Shown in pieces: positions 19,628-31,808 of a stretch of DNA of 64,000 nt. Within the stretch, counting starts at the first letter, position 1; every line of letters begins with the position of its first letter. The position numbers were made by a program, and so were the translations under genes. Origin of the DNA: Cryobacterium adonitolivorans. Its GTDB lineage: Bacteria > Actinomycetota > Actinomycetes > Actinomycetales > Microbacteriaceae. The notes beneath the pieces were generated by a model. It saw only the letters and a program-made list of their open reading frames with translations, was not told where the DNA came from and searched no databases. The stretch is from positions 16,513 through 80,512 of the forward strand of contig NZ_SOFL01000052.1 of the NCBI RefSeq assembly GCF_004402695.1, read 5' to 3'.

Positions 19628-20662
19628 ATGGCACCGAAACTGGAACTGGGTCTCGACACGTTCGGCGACGTCACCTACGCCGCGGATGGCAGCCTGCTCA
19701 GCCACGCCCAGGTGCTGCGCAACGTCGTCGCAGAGGCCGTACTCGCCGACCAGGTGGGCCTGAGCTTCTTCGGCATCGGCGAACACCACCGCGAGGACTT
19801 CGCCGTCTCCGCCCCCGAGGTGGTGCTGGCCGCCATCGCCGGCCAGACCAGCACCATCAAGCTCGGGTCCGCGGTCACCGTGTTGAGCTCCGACGATCCC
19901 GTGCGCGTCTTCCAGCGCTTCGCCACCCTCGACGCCGTCTCCAATGGCCGCGCGGAGGTCATCCTCGGTCGAGGTTCGTTCACCGAGTCCTTCCCGCTGT
20001 TCGGCCTGGACCTCAGCGACTACGAGCAGCTGTTCGAGGAAAAGCTCGAACTCTTCGCCGAACTCCTCAAGGAGGCGCCGGTGACCTGGACCGGCAGCAC
20101 CCGCGGCGCGCTGACCGAACAACGGGTGTTCCCGTCCACCGAATCCGGCTCCATCCGCACCTGGATCGGCGTGGGCGGCAGCCCGCAGTCCGTGGTGCGT
20201 GCCGCCCACTACGGCCTCCCGCTGATGCTCGCCATCATCGGCGGTGAGCCGCTCGCGTTCGCCCAGTTCACCGACCTCTACCACCGTGCGCTCGACCAGT
20301 TCGGCAAGGACCCGCAGCCCATCGGCGAGCACTCACCCGGCTACATCGCCGCGACCGACGACCAGGCGCGCGAAGAAATGTGGCCGCACTACCGCGCCAT
20401 GCAGGACCGCATCGGCCGCGAGCGCGGCTGGGGCCCGGCCACCAGGGCCCGGTTCGAGCAGGATGCCGGCCCCGACGGAGCCCTGTTCGTGGGCTCGCCG
20501 CACACCGTCGCGACCAAGATCGCCAAAACGGCCGCGGGGCTTTCGCTGTCCCGCTTCGACCTCAAGTACAGCCTGGGCACCCTCTCGCACGAGAAGCTGA
20601 TGACCAGTATCGAGCTCTATGGCACCGAAGTGGCCCCTCTGGTGCACGAAATCATGGCCTAA
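19628..20662 (+). CDS. LLM-class (luciferase-like) flavin-dependent oxidoreductase
   Basis: 344 residues with the luciferase-like TIM-barrel pattern: LELGLDTFGDVTY, VGLSFFGIGEHHREDFAVSAPEVVLAAIAG, KLGSAVTVLSSDDPVRVFQRFATLDAVSNGRAEVILGRGSF and FVGSPHTVATKI. These enzymes use FMN or F420 as a co-substrate to oxidise small molecules; the substrate here is unknown. The ATG follows GGAAGGG at good spacing. The candidate palindromic operator upstream suggests repression by a small dimeric regulator, perhaps of the MarR or PadR type. Confidence 0.9.
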   Translation: MAPKLELGLDTFGDVTYAADGSLLSHAQVLRNVVAEAVLADQVGLSFFGIGEHHREDFAVSAPEVVLAAIAGQTSTIKLGSAVTVLSSDDPVRVFQRFATLDAVSNGRAEVILGRGSFTESFPLFGLDLSDYEQLFEEKLELFAELLKEAPVTWTGSTRGALTEQRVFPSTESGSIRTWIGVGGSPQSVVRAAHYGLPLMLAIIGGEPLAFAQFTDLYHRALDQFGKDPQPIGEHSPGYIAATDDQAREEMWPHYRAMQDRIGRERGWGPATRARFEQDAGPDGALFVGSPHTVATKIAKTAAGLSLSRFDLKYSLGTLSHEKLMTSIELYGTEVAPLVHEIMA

Positions 20663-20689
20663 CGGGACTTTCGCGCGCCGCGGACGAGG

Positions 20690-20695
20690 TAGCGT
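20690..20695 (+). promoter_or_regulatory. -10 element TAGCGT before glgX
   Basis: TAGCGT lies six bases before GTG 20702, which is in frame with glgX. Transcription from here gives either a leaderless start 22 codons upstream or, more likely, a 66-nt leader for the GTG at 20768. Confidence 0.4.
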
Positions 20696-20767
20696 AAATA
20701 TGTGGGCCCGGCTCGGGCAAACCACCCACCTCATCCTTTCGTTCTTACCTTCCTCGAGGAGTACACC

Positions 20768-22996
<2,229 letters not shown>

Positions 22997-23001
22997 CCGA
23001 C

Positions 23002-25347
23002 ATGAGCATCCCCGTATCCACCTATCGCCTGCAGATCACGTCGGCCTTCGATCTGGATGCGGCGGCCGGAGTGCTGGACTACGTCAGCCGGCTCGGCGCC
23101 GACTGGCTCTACCTCTCACCGCTGCTCACGGCGGAGGAGGGCTCCGACCACGGCTACGACGTGATCGACCACGGCAGCATCGACCCGGCCCGCGGCGGGC
23201 CCGAGGCGCTCGCCCGCTTGTCGGAGCGAGTGGCCGCGGCCGGCCGCGGGATCCTGGTGGACATCGTGCCCAACCACGTGGGCGTCAACACACCGCACAG
23301 CAACGCCTGGTGGTGGGAGCTGCTTCGTGAGGGGCAGGGCTCGCGCTACGCCGAGGCCTTCGACGTGGACTGGCCCGCGGGCAACGGTCGGCTCCTGCTG
23401 CCGGTGCTCGGCGACGGCGAGACCGAACTGGACCGGCTCACGGTGGTGGGCGACGAACTGCACTACTACGACAACCGGTTCCCGATCGCTCCCGGCACCG
23501 CGAACGACGGCGCCCCCGCCGCCGTCGTGCACGACCGGCAGCACTACGAACTGGTCAACTGGCGCCGGGCGGACGCCGACCTGAACTACCGCCGCTTCTT
23601 CGCCGTGAACACCCTCGCCGGCGTGCGCGTCGAGGTGCCCTGGGTCTTCGACGAATCCCACCGCGAGATCCTGCGCTGGGTGCACACCGGCCAGGTGCAG
23701 GGCCTGCGGGTCGACCACCCGGACGGCCTCGCGGACCCGGCCGGCTACCTCGACAGGCTGCACGCTGCCATGCCCGACGGCTACCTGCTGGTGGAGAAGA
23801 TCCTGGAGGGCCGCGAGCAGCTGCCCAGCAGCTGGTCGACCGACGGCACGACCGGCTATGACGCCCTCGCCGATTTCGACAGGGTCCTCGTCGACCCAGC
23901 CGGCCAGGACGCTCTGGACGCCCTCGAGGCCACACTGCAGGACGGTGCCGTGTCCTGGGCCGAGCTGGTCTACACCTCTAAGCGCGCCATCGCCGACGGC
24001 ATCCTGCAGAGCGAGGTGCGCCGCCTCGACCGCCTGATCCCCGAGGTGGCCGATTCCGCCGACGCCCTCGCGGAACTGATCGCCTGGTTCCCGGTCTACC
24101 GCTCCTACCTGCCTGTCGGCCGGCCCGAGCTCGATACCGCCGTGCGGCTGGCCCGGCAGCGCCGCCCCGACCTCGACGCCACCATCACCGCTCTGCTCCC
24201 GTACCTCACCGACCCGACGCACCCCGCGGCCGTTCGCTTCCAACAGACCTCGGGGATGGTCATGGCCAAGGGCGTCGAAGACACCGCCTATTACCGCTAC
24301 AGCCGGCTCACCTCCCTCAACGAGGTCGGCGCAGACCCGAGCGAGTTCGCGGTGTCTGTCGACGAGTTCCACCGCCGCCAGCAGACGCGGCTCGCGGTTG
24401 CGCCCGCCTCACAGACCACGCTGTCGACCCACGACACCAAGCGCGGCGAAGACGTGCGAGCCCGGATCTCGGTACTCGCCGAGATCCCGGACGAGTGGGC
24501 CGGCCTGCTTGCCGAGCTGCGCGCCCTGGCCCCGCTCGGTGATGCCCCGTTCGAAAACCTGCTCTGGCAGGCCATCGTGGGCTCCTGGCCCGCCTCCACC
24601 GACCGTCTCATCGGCTACGCCGAGAAGGCGTCAAGGGAAGCGAACCTCTCGACCACCTGGACCGCGCCGAACGAAGACTTCGAAGACCGCATGCGCGCCC
24701 TGGTGAGGGCATTGGCCGACGACGGACCCCTGGCCCGCACCGTCGCCTCCTTCGTCGACCGGGTTGAACAGGCCGGCTGGAGCAACTCGCTCTCCCTCAA
24801 GCTCATCCAGCTCACCGCACCCGGCGTGCCCGACGTCTACCAGGGCAGCGAACTCTGGGAGATGTCACTCGTCGACCCCGACAACCGCCGCCCGGTGGAC
24901 TACACCGTGCGCCGGGACTTCCTGGACCGCGTCCAGGCGGGCTGGCTGCCCCCCATCGACGAGACCGGTGCCGCCAAACTGCTCGTCACCACGAGCGCCC
25001 TGCGTCTCCGGCGCGACCGGCCGGAGCTGTTCGGCCGGCACGCGCCCGTCGAGGCCTTCGGCCCGGCCGCCGCACACGTGGTGGCCTACGATCGCGGCGG
25101 CGCGGTGACCGTGGCCACCCGGCTGCCGGTCGCGCTCGCCCGCACCGGCTGGGGCGACACCACGATCATGCTCGCCGGGCACGACTGGCAGGACGCGCTC
25201 ACCGGCGCCCGCTTCGACGGCGGCCAGGTGCGCCTGGCCGACTTGCTGTCGCGCTACCCGGTGGCGCTGCTGATCCCCGCATCCGCCGCCGAATCGCCGC
25301 CGCATCCGCCGCACCTGTCGCTATCGAGGAGGTCACCCCGTGCCTAA
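23002..25347 (+). CDS. treY: Maltooligosyl trehalose synthase (GH13_26)
   Basis: 781 residues. It isomerises the reducing-end glucose of maltooligosaccharides into an alpha,alpha-1,1 link, making maltooligosyltrehalose. Motifs: [35 protein letters not shown], the nucleophile block [25 protein letters not shown] and [15 protein letters not shown]. The lengthy insertion between the third and fourth barrel motifs is normal for TreY. It sits between glgX (5 nt) and treZ (8-nt overlap). The last 20 residues are Pro/Ser/His-rich. Confidence 0.95.
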   Translation: MSIPVSTYRLQITSAFDLDAAAGVLDYVSRLGADWLYLSPLLTAEEGSDHGYDVIDHGSIDPARGGPEALARLSERVAAAGRGILVDIVPNHVGVNTPHSNAWWWELLREGQGSRYAEAFDVDWPAGNGRLLLPVLGDGETELDRLTVVGDELHYYDNRFPIAPGTANDGAPAAVVHDRQHYELVNWRRADADLNYRRFFAVNTLAGVRVEVPWVFDESHREILRWVHTGQVQGLRVDHPDGLADPAGYLDRLHAAMPDGYLLVEKILEGREQLPSSWSTDGTTGYDALADFDRVLVDPAGQDALDALEATLQDGAVSWAELVYTSKRAIADGILQSEVRRLDRLIPEVADSADALAELIAWFPVYRSYLPVGRPELDTAVRLARQRRPDLDATITALLPYLTDPTHPAAVRFQQTSGMVMAKGVEDTAYYRYSRLTSLNEVGADPSEFAVSVDEFHRRQQTRLAVAPASQTTLSTHDTKRGEDVRARISVLAEIPDEWAGLLAELRALAPLGDAPFENLLWQAIVGSWPASTDRLIGYAEKASREANLSTTWTAPNEDFEDRMRALVRALADDGPLARTVASFVDRVEQAGWSNSLSLKLIQLTAPGVPDVYQGSELWEMSLVDPDNRRPVDYTVRRDFLDRVQAGWLPPIDETGAAKLLVTTSALRLRRDRPELFGRHAPVEAFGPAAAHVVAYDRGGAVTVATRLPVALARTGWGDTTIMLAGHDWQDALTGARFDGGQVRLADLLSRYPVALLIPASAAESPPHPPHLSLSRRSPRA

Positions 25348-27097
25348 GGACAACACAGCCGTTCAGATCGACGTGTGGGCGCCGGCCGCCGGGACCGTCC
25401 AGCTGGTGTCCGCAGACGGCACCGCGCCGATGACCAGCGGCGACGCGGGCTGGTGGCACGGCACCCTGGCGGGCGCCCCCGACGGTGTCGACTACGGCTT
25501 CCTGGTGGACGGCACCGGCCCGTTCCCCGACCCGCGGTCCCGCCGCCAGCCGCACGGCGTGCACGATCTCTCCCGCACCTTCGACCCGGCCGCGCACGCC
25601 TGGCAGGACGACGGGTGGACCGGCCGCCAGCTGGCCGGCGCCACCATCTACGAGCTGCACATCGGCACCTTCACCCCCGAGGGCACCCTCGAGGCCGCGG
25701 CCGGCAGGCTCGACCACCTCGTGTCGCTCGGTGTCGACTTCGTCGAGCTGCTGCCGGTGAACGGTTTCAACGGCACGCACAACTGGGGCTATGACGGCGT
25801 GCTTTGGTACGCCGTGCACGAGGGCTACGGCGGCCCGGCGGCCTACCAGCGTTTCGTCGACGCCTGCCACGCGGCCGGCATCGGCGTCATCCAGGACGTC
25901 GTGCACAACCACCTGGGCCCCAGCGGCAACTACCTGCCCAATTTCGGCCCCTACCTCAGCGACGCCGAGGGCAACACCTGGGGCGCCTCGGTCAACCTAG
26001 ACGGCCAGGACTCCGACGAGGTGCGCCGGTACATCATCGACAGCGCGTTGATGTGGCTGCGTGACTACCACGTCGACGGACTGCGCCTGGACGCCGTGCA
26101 CGCGCTCAAGGACCACTCCGCCGTGCACCTGCTCGAACAGCTCGCCGGTGAGGTCGCGGTGCTCAGCGCCTCCGTCGGGCGCCCGCTCACCCTCATCGCC
26201 GAATCCGACCTCAACGACCCGTTGCTCATCACTCCCCGTGAAGCGAACGGCTACGGACTTGACGCTCAGTGGAGCGACGACTTCCACCACGCCGTTCACG
26301 TCGCCCTCACCGGTGAGACCGCGGGCTACTACGCCGACTTCGCCCCGCTCGGCGCCCTGGCGAAGGTACTCACCCGCGGCTTCTTCCACGACGGCACCCA
26401 ATCCACCTTCCGCGGCCGCCACCATGGCCGCCCGGTCGACACCGAACGGATGCCGGCCTGGCGCCTCGTCGTGGCCTCGCAGAATCACGACCAGATCGGC
26501 AACCGAGCCATCGGCGACAGGCTCAGCGCCCAGCTCGACACCGGCCAGCTGGGCATCGCCGCCGCACTCACGCTGCTCGGCCCGTTCACCCCGATGCTGT
26601 TCATGGGCGAAGAATGGGGCGCACACACTCCGTGGCAGTTCTTCACCTCGCACCCGGAACCCGAACTCGGCCTGGCCACCGCAGAGGGCCGGATCGGCGA
26701 GTTCGCCCGCATGGGTTGGGACCCGGCCGTGGTGCCCGACCCCCAGGACCCGGCCACCTTCGAGAGGTCCAAACTGGATTGGTCCGAGCTGCAGCGGGGC
26801 GATTCCGGTCGTCTCCTGGCGTTCTACCGTGACCTCGCGAGTCTGCGGCGCCGGCTCGCCGACCTGACCGACCCACGGTTCGCGCGTGTCGCGGTGGCCT
26901 TCGACGAAGCGGCTGGCTGGCTGCGGCTGTCCCGCGGCGAGACCGAGATCGTGATCAACCTCTCAACGAGCGCACAGTCCGTGCCGGTCACGGGGCATAG
27001 CGTCCTGCTCGCCTTCGCCAACAATGCCGACGCGAGCCTCCGGCTGGACGCCGGTCAAGTGCTGCTGCCGCCGCACTCGGTCGCGGTGCTTGGCTAG
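25340..27097 (+). CDS. treZ: Malto-oligosyltrehalose trehalohydrolase (GH13_10)
   Basis: 585 residues. It cleaves trehalose from maltooligosyltrehalose. N-terminal CBM48-like domain ([13 protein letters not shown]), then GH13 motifs [58 protein letters not shown] and [12 protein letters not shown], plus [10 protein letters not shown]. The start GTG lies inside the end of treY (8-nt overlap), giving tight coupling of the two trehalose enzymes. Trehalose here would be a compatible solute against cold, drying and salt, alongside proline made by the proB/proA block. Confidence 0.95.
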   Translation: MPKDNTAVQIDVWAPAAGTVQLVSADGTAPMTSGDAGWWHGTLAGAPDGVDYGFLVDGTGPFPDPRSRRQPHGVHDLSRTFDPAAHAWQDDGWTGRQLAGATIYELHIGTFTPEGTLEAAAGRLDHLVSLGVDFVELLPVNGFNGTHNWGYDGVLWYAVHEGYGGPAAYQRFVDACHAAGIGVIQDVVHNHLGPSGNYLPNFGPYLSDAEGNTWGASVNLDGQDSDEVRRYIIDSALMWLRDYHVDGLRLDAVHALKDHSAVHLLEQLAGEVAVLSASVGRPLTLIAESDLNDPLLITPREANGYGLDAQWSDDFHHAVHVALTGETAGYYADFAPLGALAKVLTRGFFHDGTQSTFRGRHHGRPVDTERMPAWRLVVASQNHDQIGNRAIGDRLSAQLDTGQLGIAAALTLLGPFTPMLFMGEEWGAHTPWQFFTSHPEPELGLATAEGRIGEFARMGWDPAVVPDPQDPATFERSKLDWSELQRGDSGRLLAFYRDLASLRRRLADLTDPRFARVAVAFDEAAGWLRLSRGETEIVINLSTSAQSVPVTGHSVLLAFANNADASLRLDAGQVLLPPHSVAVLG

Positions 27098-27117
27098 CAC
27101 CACCCGGCAGCGCCACG

Positions 27118-27168
27118 AGACAGCTCCACCAGACAGCTCCACCAGACGGCTCCACCAGACAGCTCCAC
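27118..27168 (+). repeat. 13-nt tandem repeat, 4 units, intergenic
   Basis: Units of AGACAGCTCCACC (one with G for A) between treZ and the HTH gene. The 13-nt length would break a reading frame, so coding selection does not explain the period. Confidence 0.85.
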
Positions 27169-27200
27169 GTGCCGGTTCCACTGACCATCGAGGAGGACCA

Positions 27201-27746
27201 ATGGGCCACTTTCTTTCCCCGGAGACGGCGGCCGCGCTGGCCCGGCTGTCGGCGCTGGACGCCGACGCGGCGGCGCCGCCGCTCGAACGGATGCGCGCCA
27301 TTCGTGCCGTGCTGCACCACCTCGATGCCGACCCCGCCGCCCTGGCGAGCGTGCGCGACGCCCTGGCCGACGGGGCGGGCTGGCCCGAGATCGCGGATGC
27401 CGCCGGGCTCAAGCCCACCGCGGCCAAGTGGCGCTGGCAGGGCACCGACGACGACATCGCGGCCCGACTGGATGCCGGCCGCAAGCGCAGCGCGCGGCCC
27501 AGCAGCGTTCCGACCGACCTGCCCGGGCACTCGGTGGCCGAGGCGGCTGCACTGCTCGGAGTCAGCGTGCAGGCGGTGTATCTGCAGGTGAGCAGGGGTA
27601 AGCTGATCAGCCGCACCGTCGAGCTGGCGGATGGCCGCAGCTATAAACGCGTCTTCCTGCCCGGGGACGCGCTACCCTCGACGACAGAACCCCCCCTCAA
27701 CAACACCCCCCCCACAACGACAACGCCCACAACGACAGAGCCTTGA
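27201..27746 (+). CDS. Small helix-turn-helix protein at the end of the trehalose operon
   Basis: 181 residues. The middle (LADGAGWPEIADAAGLKPTAAKWRW) and the C-terminal third (HSVAEAAALLGVSVQAVYLQVSRGKLISRTVE) both look like helix-turn-helix or excisionase-type DNA-binding units. The tail is low complexity (Thr/Pro/Asn runs). It starts at ATG after GAGGAGG, about 100 nt after treZ in the same direction, so it may be co-transcribed and act on the glgX-treY-treZ genes. That is inference; I know no named family for it. Confidence 0.65.
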   Translation: MGHFLSPETAAALARLSALDADAAAPPLERMRAIRAVLHHLDADPAALASVRDALADGAGWPEIADAAGLKPTAAKWRWQGTDDDIAARLDAGRKRSARPSSVPTDLPGHSVAEAAALLGVSVQAVYLQVSRGKLISRTVELADGRSYKRVFLPGDALPSTTEPPLNNTPPTTTTPTTTEP

Positions 27747-27785
27747 GACATCACCCGGCTACCGAAACCCACCCACGGAGTGACC

Positions 27786-28355
27786 ATGACCGATCAGAGC
27801 TATGACCCGTTCGACCGCACGTTCCCCCTCGACACCTCGACCACCACGGAACGCCTGCCGATGCCGGGCACCGCACCGGCAACCGAACCGGTAACCGACG
27901 GGCCCGGTGGCACTGCGGAATCCTCGACCCCAGCCGCGGCCAAACCCCGCAGCCGCACCCTGCTCTCCGATCTCAGGACCGGACCGGCGCAGCGGGCGGC
28001 GCTGGTCGTGCTCGTGGGCATCGCCGTTCTGGCGATCGCCTTCATCATCATGATCTTCGTGAACGTCTCCAACGAGAGCATCATCGCCCTCGCCGTCATC
28101 GCCACGCCGATCGCCTCAATGGTGGCGGCGTACTACGCCGTCACCCTGAGCATCCAGCAGGTCACCACCGAGCGCGCCGACAAGGAGAAGGCCCTCGCCA
28201 AGCTCGCTGCCGTCGAGGCCGGGGCCCGTGAGACCGAGGTGTGGGCATCCCAGATGGAGTCCGGGCTTCGCGTCGCAGTGGCCAAGCTCGATGGCGCTGG
28301 CGTATCCACCGTCGCGGTGACCCGTGCGGCCGGCACTCCGGACGACTTCTTCTAG
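27786..28355 (+). CDS. Membrane protein with coiled coil, unknown function
   Basis: 189 residues. An acidic, Thr/Pro-rich N-terminus of about 65 residues is followed by two membrane helices (about 72-95, LVVLVGIAVLAIAFIIMIFVNV, and 98-120, ALAVIATPIASMVAAYYAVTL). A helical region ([26 protein letters not shown]) and a short tail come next. ATG 27786 follows CGGAG at 5-base spacing; an in-frame GTG two codons earlier lacks spacing. It is 39 nt after the HTH gene. Function unknown. Confidence 0.75.
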   Translation: MTDQSYDPFDRTFPLDTSTTTERLPMPGTAPATEPVTDGPGGTAESSTPAAAKPRSRTLLSDLRTGPAQRAALVVLVGIAVLAIAFIIMIFVNVSNESIIALAVIATPIASMVAAYYAVTLSIQQVTTERADKEKALAKLAAVEAGARETEVWASQMESGLRVAVAKLDGAGVSTVAVTRAAGTPDDFF

Positions 28356-28360
28356 GCCGA

Positions 28361-28402
28361 GTGCCAGTCGACGCGTGCCGGTCGACGCGTGCCGGTCAAC
28401 GC
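28361..28402 (+). repeat. 14-nt tandem repeat, 3 units
   Basis: Units of GTGCCRGTCRACGC between the two convergent genes and running into the last codons of the MpaB-like gene on the minus strand. Confidence 0.85.
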
Positions 28403-29256
28403 CTTTCGGGGCCGTCAGGTTCCACCGCCGCACGTTCCTCGGCCGCCAGGGCCCGGCCGGCCCGCAGATAGTGACGCATCGGGGCCTGCCGCAGCCGCGT
28501 CGGCAATCGGGGATAGACCAGCCGCACGACGCCGATCACGGCGGTGTACCGGCGCTGTCGACCGGTGGACCAGGTCAGGCCGAAGAGCGCTCGTTCGTCC
28601 GGCTGCAGGAGCCCCGTCGTGACCAGGCGCGCCAGCGGCATCGCCAGGCGCAGCCAGACCGGTCCGGTTTTCGGGTGCAGTAGTTGCCTGGCCACCGATC
28701 GGGTCGTCTCGTCCGTGGACAGCCCGGTCGTCGCGCGGCTCCAGTACGCCGCGAAAGCCGCCCGGTCAGCCGGCCACAGCCCTGGCGGCACCTGCAGTGC
28801 CGCGCCCAGCACTCCATAGTCCCGGTAGACGGTCTCGGCGTCGGCATCGGGGAGTGGTCCGTAGACCAGCTCGTGCATGCGGGTCGCGGACTCGTACAGG
28901 GTGGCGGCCACCCAGAGCTGCAACTGCGGATCGAAGGCGTTGTACGCCGGTGTGCTGAGGGTCTGCGCACCGTGCACCGGACGATGGGCCAGGGAGACCC
29001 GGCGCACGGCCGCGGCCCGGTCGATGGGCGTGCCGCAGGTGACGGCGTACACGTAGGACAGCGTCCCACTCAGGCGGCTCAACGGTCTGGCCGCAAAGTC
29101 GCTGTGTCTGGCGACACCGTGCCCGACGGCGGGGTTCGCGAGCTGCAGCAGGATCGCCCGGCCCCCGGCGAGAACCAGAACGCTCTCGGGGGCCAGATGG
29201 CGGATGCCCAGTGCCGGACTGGACAGCGCCGGACGGGACAGGGAGGCGGTCGGCAT
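28396..29256 (-). CDS. Oxygenase MpaB/DUF2236 family protein
   Basis: 286 residues. The family pattern is seen in LQLANPAVGHGVARHSDFAARPLSRLSGTLSYVYAVTCG, VRRVSLAHRPVHG, YNAFDPQLQLWVAATLYES and MPLARLVTTGLLQPDERALFGL. DUF2236 proteins are helical, heme b-binding oxygenases; the His/Arg pattern around AHRPVHG is consistent. ATG 29256 is chosen because GAAAGGA precedes it. It diverges from yceI. Substrate unknown. Confidence 0.85.
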   Translation of the reverse strand: MPTASLSRPALSSPALGIRHLAPESVLVLAGGRAILLQLANPAVGHGVARHSDFAARPLSRLSGTLSYVYAVTCGTPIDRAAAVRRVSLAHRPVHGAQTLSTPAYNAFDPQLQLWVAATLYESATRMHELVYGPLPDADAETVYRDYGVLGAALQVPPGLWPADRAAFAAYWSRATTGLSTDETTRSVARQLLHPKTGPVWLRLAMPLARLVTTGLLQPDERALFGLTWSTGRQRRYTAVIGVVRLVYPRLPTRLRQAPMRHYLRAGRALAAEERAAVEPDGPERR

Positions 29257-29370
29257 CGTGGAATCCTTTCGACAGGCAGAGCCTACTTCCCCCGCCACCG
29301 AGTCCGGTTCGCCGGACGTTCCTGAACCGTTCACATCTTTTGCGGACAGCGATGGAATATCCTGGGGTCC

Positions 29371-29384
29371 TATGCGCTTGCATA
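29371..29384 (+). promoter_or_regulatory. Inverted repeat TATGC-N4-GCATA, candidate operator
   Basis: A perfect TATGC-gctt-GCATA repeat in the divergent region, 47 bases before yceI. It shares arms and spacing with the element at 19589. Confidence 0.55.
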
Positions 29385-29431
29385 TACCTGAGGGCAGCGA
29401 ATCCACCGCCCCCATCGACTTGAGGAGCACG

Positions 29432-29992
29432 ATGAGCGACATCACCATGACCACCATCCCCGGCTACAAAGCAGGAACCTGGACTATCGACCCCACCCAC
29501 AGCGTGGTCGGCTTCAGCATCCGTCACATCATGATCAGCAAGGTCAAAGGCACGTTCGAGACCTTCAACGCCACCTTCGTCACCACCGAGAACCCCCTCG
29601 AGACCAGTGTCACGGCGTCCGCCGTGGTCGCGTCCATCAACACCAACGAGGCCAACCGCGACGGTCACCTGCGCAACGGCGACTTCTTCGACGCCGAGAC
29701 CTACCCGACCATCGACTTCGTGTCGACCGGCGTGCGCGTCGTCAAGGGCGACTACCTCGTCGACGGCAACCTCACCATCAAGGGTGTCACCAAGCCCGTC
29801 ACCTTCGACTTCGAGTTCGGTGGCTTCGGCGGCGACCCCTACGGCAACTACAAGTTCGGCGCAACGGCCACGACCGAGGTCGCCCGCGCAGACTTCGGCC
29901 TCTCGTACAACGCGGCCCTCGAGACCGGCGGCATGCTGCTGGGCGACAAGGTCACCATCACCCTCGAACTGCAGGGCGCCCTCCAGGCCTAA
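29432..29992 (+). CDS. YceI family polyisoprenoid-binding protein
   Basis: 186 residues of the YceI lipocalin-like barrel: AGTWTIDPTHSVVGFSIRHIMISKVKGTF, DGHLRNGDFFDAETYPTIDFVSTG, LTIKGVTKPVTFDFEFGG and ARADFGLSYN. The family binds long isoprenoids such as quinones. There is no signal peptide, so it is cytosolic like most actinobacterial members. ATG 29432 follows GAGGAG. It has its own upstream palindrome and a 14-bp hairpin downstream. Confidence 0.92.
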   Translation: MSDITMTTIPGYKAGTWTIDPTHSVVGFSIRHIMISKVKGTFETFNATFVTTENPLETSVTASAVVASINTNEANRDGHLRNGDFFDAETYPTIDFVSTGVRVVKGDYLVDGNLTIKGVTKPVTFDFEFGGFGGDPYGNYKFGATATTEVARADFGLSYNAALETGGMLLGDKVTITLELQGALQA

Positions 29993-30009
29993 GCACTCGG
30001 CATCACGCG

Positions 30010-30037
30010 ACGGGGATCCCACCAGTGGGGTCCCCGT
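30010..30037. terminator. Hairpin between convergent yceI and TMEM175-type genes
   Basis: ACGGGGATCCCAC / GTGGGGTCCCCGT, a near-perfect stem of about 13 bp with a tiny loop, 17 bases after the yceI stop. There is no T-run, as is common for actinobacterial terminators. Confidence 0.6.
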
Positions 30038-30065
30038 TGTGGTGTCTCTGCGTGCAGTTCCTGGG

Positions 30066-30758
30066 TCAGCCGGCCGCCGCTTCGTCCGGCGTGGGCCTCA
30101 GCACCCCGGCGCGTCGCAATACCAGGGCGATGAGCGGATCAAGGGCGAACAGGAAGAACGCAGGGGAACCGACCAGGGTGGCCAGCAGCACGACGGCGAA
30201 CGCTTGCGCGAGCGCGCTGACGTTGTACACCCTGGCGTTGTGCACCGCGGCGGCGGATGCGCCCTCCCCGAGCCGACGGCGGGGAGAACTGGCGTGGAAC
30301 CACTGCCAGGTGCTGAAGAGCAGTATCACGAAGAAATTCAGTGGCAACAGTATGCGGCCCAGCAGGAACCGACTGAGTTCGTCGTTGAGGCTCGTCGTGA
30401 ACGGAACCAGGACCACGCCGAGGAGGCGGAAATTGTTGAGCCAGATGATGGTGGTGTCCACGCGGGGGATGAACTCGAACTGACGTACGTGGATGAGCCA
30501 CAGCAGGCTGAGCAGCAGAAAGCTGATGACCACGTTCAGGACGCTCGGCACCAACGCGCTGATCTGGTGCAGGAACTCGGCGTTCGACGTCACGACGCCG
30601 ATGCTGTCCACGGAGACGTTCAGCACCAGCAGCGTCGCGGCTATGGCGAACACGCCGTCCGTGTACGATTCCAGGCGCCGGGTGGACAGAACCGTCCGCC
30701 GGGGAGATGCCCCGCCCGCCGGCTTGCCCTGGGGCGCGGGCTCGGGGCTGCTCGACAT
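30066..30758 (-). CDS. TMEM175 / DUF1211 family potassium channel-like protein
   Basis: 230 residues. The family signature is at the first helix, RRLESYTDGVFAIAATLLVLNVSV; canonical members have FSDGVFAIAATLL, so here Phe-Ser is Tyr-Thr. About five to six hydrophobic segments follow, matching one six-helix unit; the prokaryotic channels are tetramers of such units that conduct potassium. The start is an ATG preceded by TAGGCT at six bases, where the TAG is the stop of the upstream FUSC gene. Confidence 0.85.
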   Translation of the reverse strand: MSSSPEPAPQGKPAGGASPRRTVLSTRRLESYTDGVFAIAATLLVLNVSVDSIGVVTSNAEFLHQISALVPSVLNVVISFLLLSLLWLIHVRQFEFIPRVDTTIIWLNNFRLLGVVLVPFTTSLNDELSRFLLGRILLPLNFFVILLFSTWQWFHASSPRRRLGEGASAAAVHNARVYNVSALAQAFAVVLLATLVGSPAFFLFALDPLIALVLRRAGVLRPTPDEAAAG

Positions 30759-30764
30759 GCGGGC

Positions 30765-30770
30765 AGCCTA
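30765..30770 (-). promoter_or_regulatory. -10 element TAGGCT made from the FUSC stop codon
   Basis: On the minus strand the TAG stop of the FUSC gene is the first half of TAGGCT, followed by six bases and the ATG at 30758. Confidence 0.5.
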
Positions 30771-31802
30771 CTCGCCGGTGATCTCCTCGCGCACCCGTCG
30801 CAGGTCCTCCATCAGGGCGCCGATCAGGATCCAGTGCTGGGGATGCGGGGTCATGATCATCAGGGGCGCCGTCAGGGCGGGTGGCTCGAACGCCGGAGCC
30901 GCGCTAGCCGGCCCCCCGTCCGACGGCACGGTGAGCAACCGCAGATCATGGGCGGCTCGTTCCAGTTCGATGGCGAAGGCCTGCACGGTGGGCTCGAGGT
31001 GCAGGGAATCGTCGTAGTGGTCGCGCAGCGCCCTCGTCATACCCAGCGCCCTGGTGACCAGGGGGACCAGGCGGGCGTAGAGGTCGGTGTCGGCGTCGAG
31101 AACCTCCCGGTGCCTGGCCTGGCGGGGGTTGAGGGTCAGGCTCTCCTCCGCCTGGCTGATGGCGCGTTCGGCCTTGGCCAGCATCGGCCGGAGCAGTCGC
31201 GCCTGGATCATCAGGGTTTCCAGGTCGGCGTACTTCTGCGGACTCAGCAGTGCGGTGGCCACCCGGTCGAAGGTCGCGGCCACCTCCAGCGTGAGCCGGG
31301 TCACCGCGTCGTGCGCGGGCGTGAGCAGCACGGGCGGAACGATCAACGCGTTGACAATGACAGCGATCGCGGCGCCCAGGATCGTCTCGATGATGCGGTC
31401 CCTGGCATAGGTCGGGGTCGCGGCGCCCAACACGAGCACGAGCATCGCGCTGATCGGAATCTGATTGGCCGATCCCGGGGACAGCTTCAGGGCCCAGGCC
31501 AGCAGGATGCAGAGCACGATCGCCGCCAGCACGATCCAGCTGGACTGGCCGAACACCAGCCCGATGGCGAGGGCGACCAGGACCCCGCCCACCACGCCGA
31601 GGCTGCGTTCCAGGGCCCGTCCGAGGGACTGGTTGACGCTGGGCTGCACGACGAAGATCGCCGCCATCGCGGCGAAGATGGGCAGTTCGCCGGGCAGGAG
31701 CCACATCGAAATGACCCAAGCCAGGACCACGGCGACTGAGGTCTTGAGGGTCTGCAGCAGCGGGATCCGTCTGGACACTCGCAGGTTGGCCGTTATTCGC
31801 AC
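30768..31802 (-). CDS. FUSC family / aromatic acid exporter-like membrane protein
   Basis: 344 residues. Hydrophobic segments in the N-terminal half (SVAVVLAWVISMWLLPGELPIFAAMAAIFVVQPSVNQSLGRALERSLGVVGG) match the fusaric-acid-resistance/ArAE fold, then a long helical cytosolic domain. Members export aromatic acids or are uncharacterised. I place the start at GTG 31802 (VRITANLR) because TACCCT lies exactly six bases before it; the ATG two codons upstream (31808) directly abuts the -10 and would be outside the transcript. Confidence 0.85.
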   Translation of the reverse strand: MRITANLRVSRRIPLLQTLKTSVAVVLAWVISMWLLPGELPIFAAMAAIFVVQPSVNQSLGRALERSLGVVGGVLVALAIGLVFGQSSWIVLAAIVLCILLAWALKLSPGSANQIPISAMLVLVLGAATPTYARDRIIETILGAAIAVIVNALIVPPVLLTPAHDAVTRLTLEVAATFDRVATALLSPQKYADLETLMIQARLLRPMLAKAERAISQAEESLTLNPRQARHREVLDADTDLYARLVPLVTRALGMTRALRDHYDDSLHLEPTVQAFAIELERAAHDLRLLTVPSDGGPASAAPAFEPPALTAPLMIMTPHPQHWILIGALMEDLRRVREEITGE

Positions 31803-31808
31803 TGTCAT

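Noticed and set aside
29607..31739. A 710-codon plus-strand frame running from yceI through the TMEM175 and FUSC genes
   Set aside because: It is out of frame in yceI and antisense to two recognisable membrane proteins; its translation is Gln/Gly/His low complexity.
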